Assembly (NCBI GenBank): GCA_040221475.1
Contig: JAVKEJ010000058.1
Location: 595,989-659,988 of the forward strand
Direction: 5' to 3'
DNA from: WLXB01 sp040221475
Lineage (GTDB): Bacteria > Pseudomonadota > Alphaproteobacteria > Rhodospirillales > Rhodospirillaceae
Length of the DNA: 64,000 nt
Below, one piece after another: positions 1 through 9,072 of the stretch; positions within the stretch are counted from its first letter, which is position 1, and each line of letters opens with the position of its first letter. The notes under the pieces are model-generated. The model ran no database searches, was not told the origin of the DNA, and saw only the letters and a program-made list of their open reading frames with translations. A program made the translations under genes and the position numbers.

Positions 1-32
1 TGGTGCCGCGTCCAAAAGGGGTCACAGACTGA
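1..32 (+). CDS. 3' end of an upstream gene, possibly lptA
   Basis: An open frame enters from the left edge and stops with TGA at 30-32; the last residues read VPRPKGVTD. In many Alphaproteobacteria the gene just before lptB is lptA (periplasmic LPS bridge protein), so the position suggests lptA. Nine codons are too few to identify it from sequence, so the name rests on gene order alone. Confidence 0.35.
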   Translation, partial: VPRPKGVTD

Positions 33-63
33 GCGAATTCAGACTAGACTGTAAAAAATAACA

Positions 64-83
64 CCATTCGATTATCCGAATGG
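64..83 (+). other. Small hairpin between the upstream gene and lptB
   Basis: CCATTCG (64-70) and CGAATGG (77-83) form a 7-bp inverted repeat with a 6-nt loop, directly before the lptB ribosome binding site (AGAGGAAG, about 85-93). It has no T tract, so it is not a clear terminator; it could be an mRNA processing or stability element. Confidence 0.3.
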
Positions 84-98
84 CAGAGGAAGAGTTTT

Positions 99-890
99 AT
101 GGCGCCGGATACGGTGGAGAACAGCGAGACCCAAGAGGCGCAGGTGGATGGTGCAGAGCCGTCAGCACAGGAAGGTCTCAGAGTAGATGATCTTGGCAAG
201 TCCTTCAAAGGACGTCCGGTTCTGAGGTCTGTCAGTTTATCGGTTCATCGCGGTGAAGCGGTCGGCCTGCTTGGTCCCAATGGGGCTGGTAAAACGACGT
301 CTTTTTATTGTGTGACAGGGTTGATCAGTCCTGATGAAGGGCAAATCTATCTTGACGGTGAAAACATCACGCCCTTGCCGATGTATCGGCGGGCCCGCCT
401 CGGGATTGGGTATCTTCCGCAAGAAGCCTCGATTTTTCGCGGCATGACCGTGGAAGCCAATATTCGCGCGGTTGCTGAAGTGATCGAGTCAGATAAGTCA
501 GCCCAGGATGAGTTGGTGGAATCGCTGCTTGAGGAATTCAACGTCACGCACCTGCGTCAATCACCTGCCATTGCGTTGTCAGGAGGGGAGCGCCGTCGCG
601 TTGAAATTGCCCGTGCGTTGGCGTCGCGCCCGAGTTTCTTGCTGCTGGATGAACCCCTTGCCGGTATTGACCCCATTGCGGTTGCCGATATTCGTGATCT
701 GGTGTCGCACCTGAAAGACCGCGGATTAGGTGTTCTGATAACCGATCACAACGTACGCGAAACCTTGGACATTATTGATCGCGCTTATATCCTTCATGAA
801 GGCACGGTACTGATGGAGGGCGCGCCTTCAGAAATCGTCGCTCATGAAGGTGTGCGACGGGTGTATCTTGGAGAGCGGTTCAGCCTCTAA
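99..890 (+). CDS. lptB: LPS export ABC transporter ATP-binding protein LptB
   Basis: ATPase that powers extraction of lipopolysaccharide from the inner membrane with LptF, LptG and LptC. The 263-residue protein has a Walker A motif GPNGAGKT at about 59-66, the signature LSGGERRR, a Walker B LLLDEPLAGID and the switch histidine in LITDHN, all in the usual LptB order. An acidic N-terminal extension of about 25 residues is slightly longer than in enterobacterial LptB. The start ATG follows AGAGGAAG. It sits directly upstream of rpoN, the standard order in Proteobacteria, which supports LptB over LivF-type ATPases. Confidence 0.95.
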   Translation: MAPDTVENSETQEAQVDGAEPSAQEGLRVDDLGKSFKGRPVLRSVSLSVHRGEAVGLLGPNGAGKTTSFYCVTGLISPDEGQIYLDGENITPLPMYRRARLGIGYLPQEASIFRGMTVEANIRAVAEVIESDKSAQDELVESLLEEFNVTHLRQSPAIALSGGERRRVEIARALASRPSFLLLDEPLAGIDPIAVADIRDLVSHLKDRGLGVLITDHNVRETLDIIDRAYILHEGTVLMEGAPSEIVAHEGVRRVYLGERFSL

Positions 891-909
891 CGGAGGACCC
901 CTTGACGCC

Positions 910-2427
910 ATGGCCATCGGCCCTCGCTTAGACCTCAGGCAAACACAAAGCCTCGTTATGACACCGCAGCTGCAGCAGGCTATTCGTCTGTTGCAGCTCT
1001 CGGCGGTTGAGCTTGTGGAATATGTGGATCATGAGCTTGAAGCAAATCCCCTGCTGGACCGTGATGACTCTGGGGGCGACGGCACACTCAAAGAAGCCAT
1101 GGGCAATGAAGATGATCGCTCAGAGGATGGTATGAGCGTGGTCGATTCTGTTGATAATCAAAGCGACGCGCCTATGGATATTGACGCTGGCTTTACGGAA
1201 AATGATGCTGCGTTTGACACGCACGCCGACGCTCTTGGCTCGTCTGCTGGATCAGACTCTTCAGGAATGACAAGTGGTGGTGGCAGCTTTGATGAGATGC
1301 GCCCGGATTTGGAACAGACGTTGTCTGAAGCCCAAGACCTCAGAAGCTATTTAGAGGAGCAACTGAATTTGTCTGTGATGGCCGGTGGAGATCGTCTCAT
1401 TGGCCGTGCACTCATCGATTGTATTGATGAAAGTGGCTATGTTGTTGGTGGCCTTGATGTGGTTGCAGATCAGCTTGGGGCTGACGTGCAGGCTGTGACC
1501 AAGGTATTAGAGGTCCTTCAAACATTTGACCCTCCTGGCATATTCGCCCGCGACCTTAAAGAATGTCTGGCACTACAACTCCAGGATCGTAACCGTTACG
1601 ATCCAGCCATGGCCGCTCTTGTTGAAAACCTTGAGCTGCTGGCAAACCATGATTTTGAAAAACTTAAATCTATTTGTGGTGTGGATGGGGAAGACTTAAC
1701 AGAAATGGTCGCTGAAATCAGGGCGCTTGACCCTAAGCCAGCCCTGAAGTTTGAGCGTTCTGTCAGCCAAACAGTTGTTCCTGACGTGATCATGTCGCCT
1801 GCACCGGAAGGAGGATGGCGCGTCGAGTTGAATTCCGACACGTTGCCGCGTGTACTTGTGAACAATCAATATTATGCTGAACTCAACAGCCCTAAGGCCG
1901 ATAAAGCACAAAAGACATTTGTGGCCGAGCGGTTTCAATCTGCAACGTGGCTTGTGCGTGCCCTTGAGCAGCGCGCGACCACTATTCTGAAAGTGTCAAT
2001 TGCGCTGGTTCAGAAACAAGACGCTTTTTTTCGCAAAGGGATCGCGCATTTAAGGCCGCTCGTTCTGCGTGATATTGCCGAAGCGACAGAGCTTCATGAA
2101 AGTACGATCAGCCGCGTCACGACAAACAAGTTCATTGCGACGCCGCGCGGAATCTATGAACTGAAGTATTTCTTTAGTCATGGGTTGTCCCAGGCGGGCG
2201 GTGGCGAGGCGACATCGGCTGAGTCTGTGCGCCATCGGATTAAGCAGTTGGTTGATGCGGAAGCCTCTGACGCGGTGCTTTCAGACGATCAAATCGTCGA
2301 ATTATTGAAAGCTGAAGGTATTGCGGTGGCTCGGCGAACAGTTGCTAAGTATCGGGAATCATTGAAAATTCCATCATCGGTGCAGCGTCGTCGTCAAAAG
2401 GCCCGCAACCTTTCTGTGATCTCTTAA
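910..2427 (+). CDS. rpoN: RNA polymerase sigma-54 factor RpoN
   Basis: Alternative sigma factor that recognises -24/-12 promoters and needs AAA+ activators. The ATG at 910 is preferred (505 residues): it begins MAIGPRLDLRQTQSLVMTPQ, the conserved glutamine-rich region I, and GGAGG lies upstream at about 892-896. The frame stays open back to 844 inside lptB, but that part has no family similarity. An acidic region II follows (about residues 50-130), then the core-binding region, a helix-turn-helix with HESTISRV, and the RpoN box ARRTVAKYRE near the C terminus. It is probably co-transcribed with lptB, 19 nt upstream. Confidence 0.95.
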   Translation: MAIGPRLDLRQTQSLVMTPQLQQAIRLLQLSAVELVEYVDHELEANPLLDRDDSGGDGTLKEAMGNEDDRSEDGMSVVDSVDNQSDAPMDIDAGFTENDAAFDTHADALGSSAGSDSSGMTSGGGSFDEMRPDLEQTLSEAQDLRSYLEEQLNLSVMAGGDRLIGRALIDCIDESGYVVGGLDVVADQLGADVQAVTKVLEVLQTFDPPGIFARDLKECLALQLQDRNRYDPAMAALVENLELLANHDFEKLKSICGVDGEDLTEMVAEIRALDPKPALKFERSVSQTVVPDVIMSPAPEGGWRVELNSDTLPRVLVNNQYYAELNSPKADKAQKTFVAERFQSATWLVRALEQRATTILKVSIALVQKQDAFFRKGIAHLRPLVLRDIAEATELHESTISRVTTNKFIATPRGIYELKYFFSHGLSQAGGGEATSAESVRHRIKQLVDAEASDAVLSDDQIVELLKAEGIAVARRTVAKYRESLKIPSSVQRRRQKARNLSVIS

Positions 2428-2716
2428 CCTGCCTTCCTTGACTTGAGATTTCCCGCTGCATAAGGTGCGGCGCATCAGGCTAAGAGAATGGCAAAAGCAC
2501 TGGAAAACCGGTGTATAAATAGGCCGAATGCGACCTTGTATAGAAGCGCAGTGCTAGAGCAACGCGAACCTAATTCGTTAGTCCCTAACTTAATTCAGCC
2601 GGGAGATTTCCCATCGAATAAAACATACAACGACAGCCAGGCTTTCATTCCGCTCTTGTGAGTGACCGAATAAAAGTCGCGTGTTGCGAGTGGTGTTCGA
2701 CGGGATAAGTTCATAT
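2428..2716. other. Intergenic region between rpoN and ptsN, no gene seen
   Basis: These 289 bases lie where many Proteobacteria carry hpf (ribosome hibernation factor). No frame here resembles Hpf. The only longer frame is on the minus strand over the ptsN start and has no recognisable features. The region probably holds the ptsN promoter, but I could not pick a convincing -35/-10 pair. Confidence 0.5.
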
Positions 2717-3175
2717 ATGGAAATTAGTGATCTGTTGCAATCGGACTCGGTTGTGATCTTAAAAGCATCAAGTAAAAAACAGGTGCTGCAAGAGCTTGCC
2801 AAGAAGGCTGCGTCTCTGACCGGTCTGAGCGAACGGAAAGTTTTTGACACGTTACTCGAACGTGAAAGATTGGGAACCACAGGGGTTGGCAATGGCATTG
2901 CCATTCCTCACGGAAAGTTGCCTGAACTTAAAAGTCTGCACGGTGTGTTTGCACGCCTTGAGAAGCCGGTTGATTTTGAAGCTATTGATGACCGTCCCGT
3001 TGATTTGGTTTTTCTGTTGCTTGCGCCCGAGCAGGCTGGTGCAGATCATCTTAAGGCGTTGGCCCGCGTCTCGCGTTTATTGCGCGATTCCGATAACTGC
3101 GAAAAATTACGTGGTGCTGTAAACACAGATGGGCTTTATATGTTGCTCATTCAAAATGAGGCGCAAGCGGCTTAG
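2717..3175 (+). CDS. ptsN: Nitrogen PTS regulatory protein EIIA-Ntr
   Basis: Phospho-acceptor of the nitrogen-related phosphotransferase system; it regulates potassium and nitrogen metabolism rather than sugar uptake. The ATG at 2717 gives 152 residues beginning MEISDLLQSD, the usual PtsN start; an upstream TTG at 2681 would add 12 residues with no family match. The PTS EIIA type-2 domain fills the protein and the phosphorylated histidine is H65 in GIAIPHGKL. Its place after rpoN is the conserved order, although hpf is absent between them. Confidence 0.93.
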   Translation: MEISDLLQSDSVVILKASSKKQVLQELAKKAASLTGLSERKVFDTLLERERLGTTGVGNGIAIPHGKLPELKSLHGVFARLEKPVDFEAIDDRPVDLVFLLLAPEQAGADHLKALARVSRLLRDSDNCEKLRGAVNTDGLYMLLIQNEAQAA

Positions 3176-3219
3176 TTTTGCACTGGCTGGTTCTGGGCTT
3201 TTTTATCGCCCTGTGTTCT

Positions 3220-3831
3220 TTATTTCCCTCTGCCAAACGCGACGTATGCCTGAGCAATACGCATGCCCACTGTGATCCAACACAGGGTCATGAAAATGAC
3301 TGAAGCTGTTACAAACCAATCTGGCTGGAGACAAATCACGCCAAAAAACAAAATGGTCTCTGTGCCTTCGGCAAGTCCGCCGGAATAGAAGAAAGATTTT
3401 TGACCCCGGGTTGTCGTTTCCACACCGCGTTTTGCGGCCACAATGGCGTAACCTAAGAATGAGGTGCCTGTGCCGATAAAACTGGCCAGCAGCAGCAGTG
3501 CAATCACGGTATTGTCTTCATCAAGGAATGCAAAGCCAACGACAACGGCGGCGTAAAAGATAAAATCCAATACAATATCAAGGTAGGCGCCAAAATCTGT
3601 GGGGCTTGAGGCCCGGGCCACGGCACCGTCCAAGCCATCAAAGATGCGGTTGAGCACAATAAACGCTAAAGCCACGGTTGGCGCATGCATAGCCAGGGCG
3701 GGAAGAGCGCACAGACCGAGGCTGAAACCCAACACCGTTATACTGTTGGCCGTCACGCCACGTTCTGCCAGAGTGCGCCCTAAGCTGTTGATCGGTGGCG
3801 CAATCAGACGCACCATTAAGGGGTCAAGCAT
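3220..3831 (-). CDS. CDP-alcohol phosphatidyltransferase family membrane protein
   Basis: Integral membrane enzyme of the family that joins a CDP-activated lipid to an alcohol in phospholipid synthesis; the acceptor cannot be told from sequence. The motif DGLDGAVARASSPTDFGAYL followed by DIVLD (about residues 65-90) matches the family pattern DG-x2-AR-x(7-8)-G-x3-D-x3-D with one residue fewer in the long spacer. Several hydrophobic segments follow. The ATG at 3831 is preferred over a TTG two codons upstream. About 203 residues. It converges on ptsN. Confidence 0.8.
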   Translation of the reverse strand: MLDPLMVRLIAPPINSLGRTLAERGVTANSITVLGFSLGLCALPALAMHAPTVALAFIVLNRIFDGLDGAVARASSPTDFGAYLDIVLDFIFYAAVVVGFAFLDEDNTVIALLLLASFIGTGTSFLGYAIVAAKRGVETTTRGQKSFFYSGGLAEGTETILFFGVICLQPDWFVTASVIFMTLCWITVGMRIAQAYVAFGRGK

Positions 3832-3854
3832 AAGCAATCCAGGACATCGAGAAC

Positions 3855-4592
3855 GTGAGAGACAAATCGTACACTAACACAAGGGCCACCATCTGCTTCG
3901 TTCTGTGTTTTGTTGTGTCATTTTTCGACGGTGTTCGCGTTGAGGCTCAAGACCTTCAGTTCAAGCCCGACCTCAAGGCGGCGGGGTGGAAAATACATAC
4001 GCCACGCGGCAAAGCCGCCGCTCAATTTGAAGTCCTCGAAGATGGCAGTCTTAAGATTACGGCGCCTCAAGCTGTCGCGTTTTTGTACCGCTTCATCTCC
4101 AAAGATCAAGGCGCCGCTAGTTCACTGAGTTGGGACTGGCGCATCAGTCAGTCTTTTCCTGCGACGGATCTTTCCCGTCCGGGACAAGATGACAGACCGC
4201 TCGCCATTCATGTCTATTTTACGGATCAGGACGCAGGTGTGTTGAGCCGTCTCGGCACGGGACTGGCCGGATTTTTCGGCGTGCCTGTGTCTGGTCGGGC
4301 GATCACCTATGTATGGGGCGGGCTGCAACCGGAGCAGACCATACTCCCCAATCCTTTTATGGATGAAGGAGACGGGGTTCTTGTTATCCGCAAATCGGGA
4401 TTGCAGCGCATAACAGATGAATGGGTTACAGAAACCGTTGACCTGGCTGCTGACTATGAACAAGCGTTCGGTGAGGCAATGCCACCGGTGGGTGTTATAG
4501 CGGTGTCTGCAGATACTGATGATACGGGCGCAACCTCACAAGCCTTGGTCCGCGACGTGCGACTGACGTCAGCGCCTATTTTGGCGCGTTGA
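3855..4592 (+). CDS. Exported DUF3047 family protein
   Basis: A 245-residue protein with an N-terminal signal peptide (hydrophobic ATICFVLCFVVSFF, cleavage likely near residue 31). The body has the DUF3047 pattern of aromatic and beta-strand-rich segments, including LSWDWRIS, a HVYFTDQD-like strand and YVWGG. Function is unknown in this family; the fold suggests a secreted binding domain. The start is a GTG at 3855. Its 3' end overlaps the convergent DUF547 gene by 17 bases. The pairing of DUF3047 with DUF547 may be meaningful, but I have no evidence of joint action. Confidence 0.75.
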   Translation: MRDKSYTNTRATICFVLCFVVSFFDGVRVEAQDLQFKPDLKAAGWKIHTPRGKAAAQFEVLEDGSLKITAPQAVAFLYRFISKDQGAASSLSWDWRISQSFPATDLSRPGQDDRPLAIHVYFTDQDAGVLSRLGTGLAGFFGVPVSGRAITYVWGGLQPEQTILPNPFMDEGDGVLVIRKSGLQRITDEWVTETVDLAADYEQAFGEAMPPVGVIAVSADTDDTGATSQALVRDVRLTSAPILAR

Positions 4593-5460
4593 GCGCCCAA
4601 TCGTAGTCTGTCTTAATAAGGCCGATGCGCTGGTTAATGTTGCGCGCCAATGGCTTGCGCGCATATTTCAGGATGTGCTCAAGCACGCCTTCATCCGTCC
4701 CACCAAAATCTTCATCATACCATTCATAAATTTTTGACAGCGTCACGCGCCCTCCGACAACGGTAACACCGCGACCGGCATTGATGTACTTTGTTGCGGC
4801 AGCATCTAAAGCCGCATCCATGTTGTCCGGTGTGAACACGTCTGGCCACAAATCGGGGCAGCCCATGGAAGCACAGTTCACGCCGTAATGGATACGGTTG
4901 TCATTCCAGATCGGGCGCAAAATACGATGCTCAATGTCATCTAAACTGAGGTCTACACCTTCCACCGTGACCAGCTTCTTGCCCCAAGGCCCTGACGAAA
5001 AAAATCCAGGTGAAATATTGATGTCTCGAATGCTCCGCACCGGATAGTGCTCCAGCACGGTTTGCACGGTCAAAGCATTATAAAGATTGATCCAGTAGGC
5101 TTTTTGTTCGTCTCGGTTGTAGGAGGTGATGGCCACGGCTTCGAGGCTTGCGATGTAGGCGTCCAGGCTGGCCCGATCTTCGGCTGATACGGCACCGTAG
5201 CGAAATAGGTTGGGCTCTTGGTCGTCTGAAATCAAATAGGCATCGAGCAAGCTTTGCCAGCGATTATGACCAATGGTCTCGCGTGATTGGGGGTTTGAGC
5301 CTTCAAACTCTGTCATCAGGTCTGGCTTGGCCGCGAACCGTGAGTCCAGTGTGCCTGTAAATGCTGTGGCACTGTTCACCCAGACAAAGAGTGTGAGGAA
5401 AGCGGGGATAATGCCTGCGAGCGCAACACCCATGAGCGTAAGACTGCGGATAGAGGACAT
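4576..5460 (-). CDS. Exported DUF547 family protein
   Basis: A 294-residue protein with a signal peptide (about residues 1-34). The DUF547 core is clear: KAYWINLYNALTVQTVLEHY, then a GPWGKKLV segment, LSLDDIEHRIL, and the cysteine motif YGVNCASMGCPDL near residues 190-202. DUF547 proteins have a papain-like/transglutaminase-type fold by family knowledge; the conserved Cys and His may be catalytic but no substrate is known. A good ribosome binding site (GGAGACC) precedes the ATG. Confidence 0.82.
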   Translation of the reverse strand: MSSIRSLTLMGVALAGIIPAFLTLFVWVNSATAFTGTLDSRFAAKPDLMTEFEGSNPQSRETIGHNRWQSLLDAYLISDDQEPNLFRYGAVSAEDRASLDAYIASLEAVAITSYNRDEQKAYWINLYNALTVQTVLEHYPVRSIRDINISPGFFSSGPWGKKLVTVEGVDLSLDDIEHRILRPIWNDNRIHYGVNCASMGCPDLWPDVFTPDNMDAALDAAATKYINAGRGVTVVGGRVTLSKIYEWYDEDFGGTDEGVLEHILKYARKPLARNINQRIGLIKTDYDWALNAPK

Positions 5461-5581
5461 GAAGGTCTCCGGTCTTTGTGATTTTGAGTATTAAGCATAT
5501 GGTCTCACAGAGTGCAGGCCAACCCTTTGGCATAAGCTTAAACGTGACCCTACCATATCTGAGTGAATCTGGGACGATTCA

Positions 5582-5893
5582 ATGTATCTAAGAGCCAGAA
5601 TTCTAGGCGTTTCTGCGTTGGTCATCGCGTTGGATTGGTCGGTGATAGCTGCGCATGCGCAAGGCAATCCCCTCGAGGCGATCTGCCAAGGGTTCTTGTC
5701 GTCATCGGGGGTGCCAACTCCTGGCAATGCAAATATCTTGTGCGACTGTTTGGTGCGGGAAGTACAGTCCAATCTCACCCGGCCCGAAATGCAGTCGTAT
5801 CAATCCTCGGTCGAGGCTGGCCGCCCTCTTCCCAAAGCGCTTGAAACCAAAATTATGGCAGTTGCGACATCATGCTTGACGCAGGCTCAATAG
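5582..5893 (+). CDS. Small exported cysteine-containing protein, unknown
   Basis: A 103-residue protein with a convincing signal peptide ending AAHAQG (about residue 27). The mature part is short and has four cysteines (in AICQG, ILCDCLV and TSCLTQ), which suggests one or two disulfides in the periplasm. I do not recognise a family. It lies alone between the divergent DUF547 gene and a convergent VOC gene. Confidence 0.6.
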   Translation: MYLRARILGVSALVIALDWSVIAAHAQGNPLEAICQGFLSSSGVPTPGNANILCDCLVREVQSNLTRPEMQSYQSSVEAGRPLPKALETKIMAVATSCLTQAQ

Positions 5894-5894
5894 C

Positions 5895-6884
5895 TTAACG
5901 CGTCGGCTGAAACAGTTCGTATAAAACACCATCTGGTGTTTTGACACTGCACATCAACACAGCCCCATAGGGATGAAGAGTCACGGTTTGTGGGAGGCTG
6001 TTGAGAAGATACCCAGCTTCAGTAATCCGTTTTGCAGTAGCATTCACATCATCCACCACCCAGCGCAGACCCAAGTGACCGAGGTTCGGAGGTGTGGCGC
6101 GCTCTGATAGGTGGCGTCCCTCTAGGCCGCCCCATTCGATCAGTTCGACGCGGCCATTTTCGCGTACTTTTGCATCTGGTATGCCGCGCGGATGCATGAT
6201 CGCGGCCTTGGTTTCTATTTCGGTCGTCAGATTGCGTGGAAACCCAAAGTTACTGTCATTGGGTTCCGCATTACGGGTGTCGTTATCTACAAAAGCTGTA
6301 AACCCAAGGGCGTCACGGTGGAAGTTGCGGGTTTTATCTCTGTTGCGCACAATCTGCATACAGTTGAACGGCTGGCTCATGCGTGAGATGTGGTTCCAAC
6401 CCGTGAGCGGCGGATCAACCCGCTCATATATACCAAACGAAATGCCATCAGGCCCACGGAGAATAACATTCGACAAAATCAGATCATTGTAGCCAAAGGT
6501 CAGCGGATCCGCGACGGCTGTCCAACCATGGTCTAATGCCGTCTTAAAAACGCTTTGCAAATCTTTGGATCGGACCATCAAAGAAAAAATGCCACCCGTA
6601 TCCCAGGGCATGGCCCCGGCCCGTATACGCTGCGGCTCGCCAACGCTGTTAAGGCTGATAAACCTCACGAATCCCTGGGCTTCGTCGCCACAGTGAAACA
6701 GCGCTTCCTCGCCCGTTGACCTTGCGGGAAGATTCCAGACCGATAATACGCTTTGATCGACCGCGCCGCGATGGCCCAGAGTCCAGCCGCACACGTTTTC
6801 GGCCAGGGAGCACCACAGATCTAAGTTGGACACGAGTGTGATGGCCTCTTTCCAGCCCCCGCCTAAATCTAGCGTTGTGTCCAT
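5895..6884 (-). CDS. VOC (glyoxalase/bleomycin-resistance fold) protein, two-domain
   Basis: A 329-residue protein without signal peptide, made of two VOC half-modules: one about residues 10-160 (with VILRGPDGISFGIYE) and one about 165-325 (with HLGLRWVVDDV and VKTPDGVLYELFQ). The -DG-x-x-(F/Y)-E pattern that supplies a metal ligand occurs in both halves. VOC proteins include dioxygenases, isomerases and binding proteins; the substrate cannot be assigned. A similar two-domain VOC gene lies at 8112-9017. Confidence 0.72.
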   Translation of the reverse strand: MDTTLDLGGGWKEAITLVSNLDLWCSLAENVCGWTLGHRGAVDQSVLSVWNLPARSTGEEALFHCGDEAQGFVRFISLNSVGEPQRIRAGAMPWDTGGIFSLMVRSKDLQSVFKTALDHGWTAVADPLTFGYNDLILSNVILRGPDGISFGIYERVDPPLTGWNHISRMSQPFNCMQIVRNRDKTRNFHRDALGFTAFVDNDTRNAEPNDSNFGFPRNLTTEIETKAAIMHPRGIPDAKVRENGRVELIEWGGLEGRHLSERATPPNLGHLGLRWVVDDVNATAKRITEAGYLLNSLPQTVTLHPYGAVLMCSVKTPDGVLYELFQPTR

Positions 6885-6990
6885 AAGCTTCTATCCAATT
6901 TTGTTATTCCGACTGGTACGAATCTCAGTGTGCCTTGAGAGATGTAAGGGATCGACCTTTTTTATCTCTCCGTGGGTCTGGTAGAGTGAG

Positions 6991-8115
6991 GTGTACAAAG
7001 TTAGGTTTTTCAACGTGTCTTCTAAGCCCGCTCAGTCTTCGCCAACGCAAGACGAACAACCTCCGTTAACCCGTGATGGTTTTAAACCTATTGCGATGTC
7101 TCTTGGCGTTGGTGCGATCGGCGGGGCTGTTTTTTCGGTGATTGGCGTCCCCTTGGCTTGGATGCTCGGGCCTATGATTGTCAATATTATCGCCTCTGTG
7201 CGGGGCGCGCCGGTGTTGGTGCCGCACGGCGCTCGTGTTGTTACCCTATGCATCATTGGCGTTTTTCTCGGCGGATCATTTTCTCCCGACCTTCTAACCC
7301 GCGTTGGTGAATGGGGCTTAAGTCTCAGTCTGATGATCATTTTTATTCCGCTGATTACCGTGGTGGCTGGGTACTACTATCGAAGGTTTGCGCAATTCGA
7401 CGGACCGACCGCAATGTTTTCCGGAGCACCTGGCACTTTAACGGCGATGGTCATTATTGGCGGCGAGTCCGGTGCAGACGAGCGCATGATCGCGCTGACC
7501 CAAGGTTTACGCGTTGTCGTCGTCGTGTTTCTCATGCCGTTGATTGTGACGGTGGCCACGGCGGCAGGCCCGATGTCGGAGTCAATTCTGCCTGAGGGCG
7601 GACCTTTTCAAGGGCGTGATGGTGCGTTGCTGATGGTTGCGGCAGGGCTTGGGTTTGGGCTGGCACGTGTCTTTCGTCTGCCAGCCTCTGCAATGACCGG
7701 TGCGATGTTGGCGTCTGCGGCATTGTATCTGTCAGGACTCGTATCCTGGCGCCCCCCCGATACCGCCCTTTGGGTGTGCTTATGGATATTGGGATCAGCT
7801 ATCGGCTCACGCTTTTCAACTGTGACCGCCCAGACCTTTTTCCGGGTGAGCCGTCACGCCTTTGCGGCGACTGCTCTGGTCATCAGCGTGTCAGCGCTTT
7901 TTGCAGCGGGCGTAAGTGGCATAACCGGTGTGCCATTCTTAACAACACTGCTCTCTTTCACACCAGGCGGTGTGGCGGAGATGTGTTTGATTGCTATCGC
8001 TTTTGATATCGATCCGGCGTTCGTCGCCGTGCACCACCTTGTGCGCATTGTGATTCTTATTTCTCTGGCGCCGTTTGCTGCGAAATGGATTGTTGCCCGA
8101 TCAAACCGCGTTTAG
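6991..8115 (+). CDS. AbrB family integral membrane protein (putative transporter)
   Basis: A 374-residue polytopic membrane protein with two AbrB-type membrane repeats; about ten hydrophobic segments. Typical features are GAIGGAVFSVIGVPLAWMLG at the start of repeat 1, FSGAPGTLTAMVIIGGE in its middle, and the matching FTPGGVAEMCLIA in repeat 2. The family is often labelled 'ammonia monooxygenase', which is misleading; a transport or sensing role in the inner membrane is more likely. The start is a GTG at 6991; a second GTG at 7015 would remove eight residues. Confidence 0.8.
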   Translation: MYKVRFFNVSSKPAQSSPTQDEQPPLTRDGFKPIAMSLGVGAIGGAVFSVIGVPLAWMLGPMIVNIIASVRGAPVLVPHGARVVTLCIIGVFLGGSFSPDLLTRVGEWGLSLSLMIIFIPLITVVAGYYYRRFAQFDGPTAMFSGAPGTLTAMVIIGGESGADERMIALTQGLRVVVVVFLMPLIVTVATAAGPMSESILPEGGPFQGRDGALLMVAAGLGFGLARVFRLPASAMTGAMLASAALYLSGLVSWRPPDTALWVCLWILGSAIGSRFSTVTAQTFFRVSRHAFAATALVISVSALFAAGVSGITGVPFLTTLLSFTPGGVAEMCLIAIAFDIDPAFVAVHHLVRIVILISLAPFAAKWIVARSNRV

Positions 8116-9017
8116 GACTTACCCGCCTCCCACGCGGCGCGGGCCACGCGGTCTTCAACACGATGGGTCAAGGGATCAGCCGGATTATAAGCCTTGCGCT
8201 CCTGAAATCCGAACACATGCCCTTCCGGATCCGCATAGTAATTCAAAGAGCCTGCGCCGAGAGTTAAGCTGTTGATCAACGGTGCGTCTGCATCTGCCAT
8301 CTTTGATGTGAAGGCTTCGAAATCGTATCCCCGCAGTATCCAAACGTCTGGCACGTCTTTGCGATCTTTCGGGATGGCGCGCACTGAACCACCAGGTTTC
8401 AGTTCCAATGATGCTGTGCTGCCCAAGTGCAAGCTAACGCTGCCATCGTTATTATTCTCAAGTAGATCCAGGCCGACGGTGCGGCAATAAAAAGGTACCA
8501 GAGCCTGCGGGTCAGCAACATGAAGTTGTACCCAACCAATGTCTTGCACGTCTCTCGGCATGGACGGTGTATAGGGTAGATTAATGCCTCCGTTGCGCCA
8601 TATGTCTTCAGCTTCCATATCAGATGCCAAGTCAGATCCCGCCGTCGGCGCACGTAAACCAAATACAAACCCATCTGGATCTGTGAAATACAAGGTTTCA
8701 GTATCGCCGGAGCGTGACGGAATACGCGGTGCACCAGACTCATCAAGGCGCGCTGTGACGGCACCCATGTCCCGCACCCTGAACACCGGCACAACTTCTG
8801 CCTCTTCTGCCACCTTAACCGGCGGGTGGAGCTTGCCTTGCCATATGGTTTCCATCACCGAATACATGCCGGTCCAGACCATGATGTTACGACCGCGTTC
8901 ATTGTCGCGTTGGCGTAGTTGCGGGAGTCCCAGGACGTCACGATAGAACGCGCCTGGCGGCATGGGGTCTTCGGTGCGCCGGACGATCCAGCCAAGACTT
9001 TGTATGTGTTCACTCAT
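8112..9017 (-). CDS. VOC family protein, two-domain
   Basis: The ATG at 9017 (MSEHIQSLGWIV) gives 301 residues; a TTG 51 bases upstream adds a segment with no family match. The first VOC module ends with LYFTDPDGFVFGLRAP and the second (from about DIGWVQLHVADPQ) ends with YYADPEGHVFGFQE, each carrying the family's acidic/aromatic C-terminal pattern. It overlaps the end of the convergent AbrB-family gene by 4 bases. Enzyme activity and substrate are unknown. Confidence 0.75.
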   Translation of the reverse strand: MSEHIQSLGWIVRRTEDPMPPGAFYRDVLGLPQLRQRDNERGRNIMVWTGMYSVMETIWQGKLHPPVKVAEEAEVVPVFRVRDMGAVTARLDESGAPRIPSRSGDTETLYFTDPDGFVFGLRAPTAGSDLASDMEAEDIWRNGGINLPYTPSMPRDVQDIGWVQLHVADPQALVPFYCRTVGLDLLENNNDGSVSLHLGSTASLELKPGGSVRAIPKDRKDVPDVWILRGYDFEAFTSKMADADAPLINSLTLGAGSLNYYADPEGHVFGFQERKAYNPADPLTHRVEDRVARAAWEAGKS

Positions 9018-9072
9018 GATGCGACCCAAGGGGTTAGAGTTTGGAACATTGCCTAATTCTAATTTCAAAGTG

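Noticed and set aside
2590..2904. Minus-strand frame of 104 residues as a possible displaced hpf
   Set aside because: It overlaps ptsN on the other strand and shows no Hpf features.
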